A stretch of DNA of 36,520 nt, from the NCBI GenBank assembly GCA_020832405.1, contig JAFIET010000038.1, positions 1 to 36,520 on the forward strand. Reading direction: 5' to 3'. Shown one piece after another: positions 31,532 through 36,520 of this stretch. The notes below the pieces were generated by a model, which did no database searches, was not told where the DNA came from, and was given only the letters and a program-made list of their open reading frames with translations. How positions within the stretch are numbered: position 1 is the first letter of the stretch; the number at the start of each line of letters is the position of its first letter. Source of the DNA: Balneolales bacterium. Its GTDB lineage: Bacteria > Bacteroidota > Rhodothermia > Balneolales > Cyclonatronaceae. The translations under genes and the position numbers were made by a program.

Positions 31532-33097
31532 ATGAAAACGCAGAACGCTGTTGTAACCCGCATCGCCATGATTGTAGCGCTTGGCGGGTTTTTGATGGGC
31601 TTCGATGCCTCGGTAATTTCGGGCGTTGTCCGGTTTATTGAGCCGGAGTTCGGACTCTCCAAAATTCAGCTGGGATGGGCGGTCGGCTCGCTTACCCTCA
31701 CCGCGACCCTGGCCATGATGATTGCCGGGCCGCTGAGCGACCGCTTCGGGCGGCGGACCATCCTGAAAGCCGCCGCGATTTTGTACGCGGTTTCGGCTCT
31801 TGGCTCGGCCCTGGCGCCGGATTTCACCACGCTCGTGATTGCCCGCATGATCGGCGGCTTCGGCGTAGGTGCCTCTCTCATTATCGCCCCAATGTACATT
31901 GCGGAAATCGCCCCGCCCAAAATCCGCGGCCGGCTGGTAAGCTTCAATCAGCTCAATATTGTAATCGGTATTTCGGCAGCTTTCTTCACCAACTACCTCA
32001 TTTTACAGTGGTCGCAGTCCGACGCCGCATGGGCACAGGCCCTGATGTTCAGCGAATACACCTGGCGCTGGATGCTCGGCCTCGAAACCCTTCCCGCCGT
32101 GATCTATTTCTTTGGCCTGTACTTCGTGCCGAAGAGTCCGCGCTGGCAGATCATGAAAGGAAGCGTGCCCGAAGCCCGCATCACCCTGAACCGGATCTAC
32201 GGAGAAGACGAAACCGACCGGCAGATTGAGGACGTGCTTCGCAGCCTGAAAGCAGATGAGAAAAAAGAAAAAGTTTCCCTCAAAGAAATTTTCCATCCGT
32301 CGCTGCGGCTGGTGCTTGGTATCGGGGTTGTTCTGGCTGTGCTGCAGCAGATTACCGGAATTAACGCGGTCTTTTTCTATGCGCCCATGATTTTCGAGCA
32401 GTCCGGCATCGGAACGGATGCTTCGTTTATGCAGGCCATCCTGGTCGGCCTTACCAACCTGGTGTTCACCATTGTGGCCATGCTACTGATTGATAAGCTC
32501 GGGCGCAAGCCGCTGCTGGTTATCGGTATGAGCGGCATCACCCTGATGATGATGCTTCTCGCCTGGGGCTTCCATTCGGCGACCTACGAGCTGAGCAGCG
32601 AAGACATTCAGGCGATGGAAATCCCCGCTGAAACCCGTGCCGTTGCCGGCAGTCTGGCAGGGGTGCCCTTCGCAAGCGATGTGGCTTTTAAACGCGCCCT
32701 GGCCGAAACCCTCGGCACTGAAGCAGCCGTGGAGTTCGAATCGGCCTTCATTACCGCGGCCATCGACATCAACCCCACCCTCATTTTGTTCGGCATTCTG
32801 GGCTTTGTGGCTTCATTTGCCATCTCCATCGGACCCGTGATGTGGGTGATGTTTTCGGAGCTGTTCCCACTCCGGGTGCGGGGGCTGGCCATTTCGTTTG
32901 CCGGCTTCATCAACTCGGGCGTCAGCTTCGGCGTGCAGCTGGTTTTCCCCTGGGAGCTCGCCGTGCTGGGCAACAGCATCACCTTCCTCATCTACGGCGT
33001 ATTTGCCGCAATCGGCCTGGTATTTATCTGGCGCATGGTTCCTGAAACCAAAAACAAAACCCTTGAAGAATTAGAACAGCAACTCGTAAAGAAATAG
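31532..33097 (+). CDS. MFS sugar-porter (glucose/xylose-type) transporter
   Basis: This 521-residue, 12-helix protein has the sugar-porter marks: DRFGRRTILK after helix 2, RMIGGFGVGAS with PMYIAEIAPPKIRGRLVSFNQL, VPKSPRW at the start of the central loop, QQITGINAVFFYAPMIF in helix 7 and VPETKNKTLEELE at the end. Members usually move monosaccharides with H+. An extra loop of about 70 residues before the last helices (around 350-425) is longer than usual. The gene ends 2 bases before the GH3 start, so the pair probably hydrolyses glucan fragments in the periplasm and imports the glucose. Confidence 0.93.
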   Translation: MKTQNAVVTRIAMIVALGGFLMGFDASVISGVVRFIEPEFGLSKIQLGWAVGSLTLTATLAMMIAGPLSDRFGRRTILKAAAILYAVSALGSALAPDFTTLVIARMIGGFGVGASLIIAPMYIAEIAPPKIRGRLVSFNQLNIVIGISAAFFTNYLILQWSQSDAAWAQALMFSEYTWRWMLGLETLPAVIYFFGLYFVPKSPRWQIMKGSVPEARITLNRIYGEDETDRQIEDVLRSLKADEKKEKVSLKEIFHPSLRLVLGIGVVLAVLQQITGINAVFFYAPMIFEQSGIGTDASFMQAILVGLTNLVFTIVAMLLIDKLGRKPLLVIGMSGITLMMMLLAWGFHSATYELSSEDIQAMEIPAETRAVAGSLAGVPFASDVAFKRALAETLGTEAAVEFESAFITAAIDINPTLILFGILGFVASFAISIGPVMWVMFSELFPLRVRGLAISFAGFINSGVSFGVQLVFPWELAVLGNSITFLIYGVFAAIGLVFIWRMVPETKNKTLEELEQQLVKK

Positions 33098-33099
33098 CC

Positions 33100-35391
33100 A
33101 TGAAAAAAATACGTGCAAGTATCCTCAGTATCATCATCCTTGCTGTGCTGTCGGGCCTGCTGAGTGCGCCGGCCTTCGCACAGCAGGAGCGTCCGCTGTA
33201 CCTCAACCCCGAGGCCCCGATTCATGAGCGGGTGGAAGACCTCCTCAGCCGAATGACGCTCGAAGAGAAAATCGGGCAGATGAGTCAGCTGGATATTTCG
33301 CAAATTAACACGACCGGCATTCAGGCCGATGTGGTGCTTGATCCGGAGAAGGCCCGCAACCTGATTGTGAACCATCACGTCGGTTCCTTCATCAACGGAG
33401 AGGCCGTGCCGCCGCAGCAATGGTACGAGTACATGGCCGGCCTCACGCGCATAGCGGTGGAAGAAAGCCGGCTCGGCATCCCGATCATTTACGGCATCGA
33501 TCACGTGCACGGTGCGAGCTATATGGCCGAAACGACCATCTTCCCGCAGCCGATTAACCTGGGCGCGACTTTCAATACCGCACACAGCTACAACATGGGC
33601 TGGGTTACCGCCCTGGAAATGGCCGATGTGGGCCATCACTGGAATTTCGCCCCAACCCTCGATGTGGGCGTCAATCAGATCTGGGGCCGGCTGTACGAAA
33701 CCTTCGGCGAAGATCCGCTGTTGGTTTCGCAGATGGGCGTGGCCTATCTCGACGGTTTTCACAACAATGCCGACATTGCGCCCTACCGCCTCGCTTCGAA
33801 TGCGAAACACTTCATCGCCTATTCCGACCCGGTTTCCGGCTGGGACAAAACCCCGGTAAGCCTGGGCATGCAGGAGATTTGTGAAATACACCTGCCGCCG
33901 TTTCAGGCTGCGATTGATGCCGGCCTGATGACCATTATGGGGAACAGCTCCGAGGTGAACGGTGAGCCGGTGCATGCCTCGCACTTTTTCCTCACCGAAA
34001 TGCTGCGCAATCAGCTGGGCTTCGAAGGTGTGGTGCTCACCGACTGGGATGAAGTAGGCAAGCTTGTAGGCTTTCACCGTACCGCCCGCGACTACAAAGA
34101 GGCAACGTACCAGGCAGTTACCGCCGGGATTGATGTAAGCATGACCCCCCTCACCCTGCAGTTCAACGATGCGTTGCTGGAGCTGGTGCAGGAAGGCCGC
34201 ATCAGCGAAGAGCGCATCGATGAGTCCGTGCGCCGTGTGCTGCGCCTCAAGTTTGAAATCGGCCTGTTCGAGAACCCCTTCCCCCGCAGCGACCGTCTGG
34301 ACCGTATCGGCAGCGAGGAAAGCCGCCTGAAATCGCTCGAAGCCGCCCGTGAATCAATCGTGCTGCTCAAAAACGAGGATGAGGTGCTTCCGCTTCGCAA
34401 TCCCGCACGCATCGTGCTGGCCGGTCCGTCGGCCAACAGCAAGCGCAACCTGGCCGGCGGCTGGACCCTCGCCTGGCAGGGCGGCCGCGAGGAGCAATAC
34501 CCCGAGCGCATGCACACCATCTACTCGGCACTGCAGGCCGCTTTCCCGGATGCACAGCTTGAGCTGATGGAAGCCCTGCCCGAAAACCGCGAGCAGCTCA
34601 TGGGGCAGCTTGCCGGGGCTGATGTGATTATCTACGCCGGCGGCGAAGAGCCCTATGCGGAGTTTCTCGGCAACATCACCGATCTGAATCTGCCGCAGGA
34701 GCAGAAAGATGACATCCGCCACCTTGCGGCCTCCGGCATTCCGCTGGTTACCGTGCTGGTGCAGGGGCGTCCGCGCCTGATCACCGACGTGCTCGGCCAC
34801 ATGGATGCGCTCATCCACGCCGGGTTGCCCGGTTTCGAAGGGGCCGAAGCCATCGCCGATGTGCTCAGCGGCCGCGTGAACCCGAGCGGGCGCCTGCCGT
34901 TCACCTATCCGGCTTTCGCCGGCCACATGCTCAACTACAACCACAAGCCGAGCGACATCTTCTTTTTTCACCCGGATTCGCAGCATCCCTTTGAGGAGCC
35001 CAATCCCGGCACGCACCTCTTCACTTTTGGTGAGGGCCTGAGCTACACAAGCTTCAGCTACAGCGATCTGCGCGTGAGTGCGGACGAAGTTTCTGCCGGC
35101 GGCAGCCTCACCGCGAGCGTTACCGTAACCAATACCGGCGATGTTGCCGGCAGCCGGCCGCTGCTGTGGTTCCTGAGCAACACCTACGCAACCATTCCGC
35201 GCCCTGTGCGCGAGCTGAAGCACTTCGAGCGCGTACACCTTGAACCCGGTGCTTCCCAAACCCTCGAATTTGAAATCCGGCCTGAAGAAGTACTCTGGTA
35301 CCCCGACGGAAACTGCGAGCGCGTGTTTGAAGCCGGTACTTTCCTGGTTCGTGTGGGTACTTTGAAAGAATCGTTTGAGTTCAGGCCCTGA
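33100..35391 (+). CDS. Periplasmic GH3 beta-glucosidase
   Basis: The 763-residue protein has a signal peptide cleaved after AFA (about residue 27). The GH3 N-terminal barrel begins VEDLLSRMTLEEKIGQM and includes YGIDHVHG, KHFIAYSDPVSGWDK and the nucleophile Asp315 in GVVLTDWDEV. The alpha/beta sandwich (ESIVLLKNEDEVLPL, ANSKRNLAGGWTLAWQG) and a C-terminal fibronectin-III-like domain (about 650-760, starting YTSFSYSDLRV) complete a full-length BglX/ExoI-like enzyme. It should release glucose from the non-reducing ends of beta-glucan oligosaccharides in the periplasm. A strong terminator follows its stop. Confidence 0.95.
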   Translation: MKKIRASILSIIILAVLSGLLSAPAFAQQERPLYLNPEAPIHERVEDLLSRMTLEEKIGQMSQLDISQINTTGIQADVVLDPEKARNLIVNHHVGSFINGEAVPPQQWYEYMAGLTRIAVEESRLGIPIIYGIDHVHGASYMAETTIFPQPINLGATFNTAHSYNMGWVTALEMADVGHHWNFAPTLDVGVNQIWGRLYETFGEDPLLVSQMGVAYLDGFHNNADIAPYRLASNAKHFIAYSDPVSGWDKTPVSLGMQEICEIHLPPFQAAIDAGLMTIMGNSSEVNGEPVHASHFFLTEMLRNQLGFEGVVLTDWDEVGKLVGFHRTARDYKEATYQAVTAGIDVSMTPLTLQFNDALLELVQEGRISEERIDESVRRVLRLKFEIGLFENPFPRSDRLDRIGSEESRLKSLEAARESIVLLKNEDEVLPLRNPARIVLAGPSANSKRNLAGGWTLAWQGGREEQYPERMHTIYSALQAAFPDAQLELMEALPENREQLMGQLAGADVIIYAGGEEPYAEFLGNITDLNLPQEQKDDIRHLAASGIPLVTVLVQGRPRLITDVLGHMDALIHAGLPGFEGAEAIADVLSGRVNPSGRLPFTYPAFAGHMLNYNHKPSDIFFFHPDSQHPFEEPNPGTHLFTFGEGLSYTSFSYSDLRVSADEVSAGGSLTASVTVTNTGDVAGSRPLLWFLSNTYATIPRPVRELKHFERVHLEPGASQTLEFEIRPEEVLWYPDGNCERVFEAGTFLVRVGTLKESFEFRP

Positions 35392-35409
35392 TTCTTTTTG
35401 CATGTGTGT

Positions 35410-35454
35410 ACGGGCAGTCCGGTTTTCAGAAACCGGCCTGCCCGTATTTGTTTT
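35410..35454 (+). terminator. Strong intrinsic terminator after the GH3 gene
   Basis: ACGGGCAG (35410-35417) pairs with CTGCCCGT (35438-35445), and CCGGTTT (35419-35425) pairs with AAACCGG (35430-35436) inside it. The T-rich TTTGTTTT follows. It marks the end of the glucan locus transcript. Confidence 0.85.
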
Positions 35455-35558
35455 CAGGATGCGGCAGGGGGGAGCCTGTGCAGCAAAAACATCACTTTAT
35501 ATAAGGTCAGGATTCAGTAAGTTCAGGCACACATTTTTAAGCAACTAAACCCGTCAAA

Positions 35559-36419
35559 ATGCTCACATTTTCGTCCCGCTCAGAAAACGAGGCTTCCGGT
35601 GTCCGGCACCGGGGTAAAACGCTTGTTGATTTCTGGAACGGGAACCGGTCCGAGGCGCGGCAGCAGTATGAGAGGCTGGTACTCGAAGCTGTGCTGGAAG
35701 CTACCGGGGCAGCATTCGGAGACTGGGAAATTCAGGAGAGCCTTGAGGATTACCCCGGTGACACAGAGTCGCAGGCACTCAGCGGAAAAGGACACGACCT
35801 GCTGGTGACTATAGCCGGGAACCAAAAGTTCGCCGACGATGACATGATTGTGGTGCCGCATCCGCTCACCAAAAACCTGCTGGGCTACCGCGTACTGATT
35901 ATTCGTGAGGAGGATGCCGAAGCCTTTGCCGCTATTCGCGATGTGGCCGGCCTGCAGCAGAAAGTGCACGGCATCCCTATGACCTGGAGCGATGCCGGCA
36001 TCTTCCGGGAAAACGGTTTTGAGGTAGCTGAAGAAGGCGATTTCAACGACATCTTTGACCGCCTCGCTGATGGCCGCTTCGACTACAGTGCCTTCGGGGC
36101 CAACGAGGTGCTTGGTGTTTTTGCCAATCGTGCGTCATTGCGGGAAGGCCTCATTATGGATGAAAACCTGCTGCTGTTTTATCCCTTTCCGCTGGTGTTT
36201 TATGTGCGGCCGGATAAGCCCGAACTCGCAGGCCGCATCCATACCGGTATGGATGCCATTGTGGCCTCAGGCAGGCTCGATGAGCTGTTTAACGAATACT
36301 ACGGAAACATCGTAGAAGAGCTCAATCTTCCAAACCGGACCCTCATTGTTCTCGACAACCCCCTCATTCCGGAAGAATACCGGCATCTTGCCCCGAATAT
36401 CGAAAACCTGAACCCGTAA
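35559..36419 (+). CDS. Type-II periplasmic-binding-protein fold protein lacking a signal peptide
   Basis: The 286-residue product matches the SBP_bac_3-like group in its later part: HPLTKNLLGYRVLIIREED, a DxxFDRLADGRFDYSAFGANEVL segment, ENLLLFYPFPLVFYVRPDKPELAGRIHTGMDAIVASGRLDELFNEYY. Relatives I know of are exported with a signal peptide ahead of the first strand. Here the ATG falls right before that strand (MLTFSSRSENEA) and an in-frame stop lies 21 bases upstream (35538), so no signal can be added. It is either cytoplasmic or a gene that lost its export signal. No transporter or kinase partner is adjacent. Ligand and role are unknown. Confidence 0.75.
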   Translation: MLTFSSRSENEASGVRHRGKTLVDFWNGNRSEARQQYERLVLEAVLEATGAAFGDWEIQESLEDYPGDTESQALSGKGHDLLVTIAGNQKFADDDMIVVPHPLTKNLLGYRVLIIREEDAEAFAAIRDVAGLQQKVHGIPMTWSDAGIFRENGFEVAEEGDFNDIFDRLADGRFDYSAFGANEVLGVFANRASLREGLIMDENLLLFYPFPLVFYVRPDKPELAGRIHTGMDAIVASGRLDELFNEYYGNIVEELNLPNRTLIVLDNPLIPEEYRHLAPNIENLNP

Positions 36420-36485
36420 ACGAAAAACACTGCGATGTAAGGCAGAAGGCTTACCGCTGCTGCAGATGAGTTTTATTGGAAAATG

Positions 36486-36520
36486 AAAAGGCAGCGTCCG
36501 CAGTGCGGGCGCTGCCTTTT
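36486..36520. terminator. Bidirectional intrinsic terminator at the window end
   Basis: AAAAGGCAGCG (36486-36496) pairs perfectly with CGCTGCCTTTT (36510-36520), with an inner CCGC/GCGG stem and an AGT loop. A-run and T-run flanks allow termination from both directions, so a convergent gene may lie beyond the window. Confidence 0.85.

Noticed and set aside
32992-35403. Two long minus-strand frames (361 and 349 residues) opposite the GH3 gene
   Set aside because: GC-rich codon bias opens antisense frames; the plus strand encodes a complete GH3 with catalytic residues.
1-36520. CRISPR arrays, tRNA/rRNA genes, insertion sequences, phage genes
   Set aside because: No regularly spaced repeats, cloverleaf-like segments, transposase motifs or phage proteins were seen on either strand.

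Overview
The window looks like chromosomal DNA from a Gram-negative member of the Bacteroidota/Balneolota/Rhodothermota group; a Balneolaceae-like organism is my guess, not a demonstrated assignment. The reasons are surface lipoproteins with short lipoboxes, OprO/OprP-type porins, periplasmic beta-propeller (Reg_prop/Y_Y_Y) regulators, poor Shine-Dalgarno sequences, and a beta-glucan degradation locus. I saw no tRNA, rRNA, CRISPR, insertion sequence or phage gene.

Region 1 (1-11062, possibly to 14228) is a putative phosphate-acquisition locus. After the 5' part of a propeller regulator gene (minus strand, cut by the window edge), a minus-strand operon encodes a membrane-anchored PhnD-like oxyanion-binding protein, a sensor histidine kinase and an NtrC-type sigma-54 activator. 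Divergent from it is a plus-strand operon: a divergent CYTH-like protein, a canonical CYTH triphosphatase-type protein, an SLC13/DASS anion transporter, a DUF47 PhoU-like protein, a PiT phosphate permease and an OprO/P porin. The 356-bp space between the two operons holds three helically phased palindromes (core GGCGRAATTTCGCC) flanked by sigma-54-like -24/-12 elements on both strands. This is what an enhancer for the neighbouring NtrC-type regulator should look like. A modular surface lipoprotein and a second OprO/P porin, preceded by a structured leader with a terminator, follow.

Region 2 (14229-35454) is a beta-1,3-glucan (laminarin/callose-type) utilization locus, entirely on the plus strand. 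In order: a clan GH-A glycosidase fused to a predicted outer-membrane beta-barrel, a carbohydrate-binding surface lipoprotein, a GH16 lipoprotein, a large GH94/GH149-related beta-1,3-glucan phosphorylase, a GH17 lipoprotein, a GPH-family symporter, two GH17 enzymes without signal peptides, a membrane-tethered propeller/LuxR-HTH regulator, a sugar-porter MFS transporter and a periplasmic GH3. The inferred flow is surface cleavage, import of oligosaccharides by the GPH symporter, cytoplasmic trimming and phosphorolysis, and a parallel periplasmic GH3 plus MFS glucose route. No SusC/SusD pair is present in the window; the enzyme-barrel fusion is the only candidate outer-membrane protein in this region.

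Region 3 (35455-36520) holds a type-II periplasmic-binding-protein-like gene that lacks a signal peptide and a bidirectional terminator at the window end.
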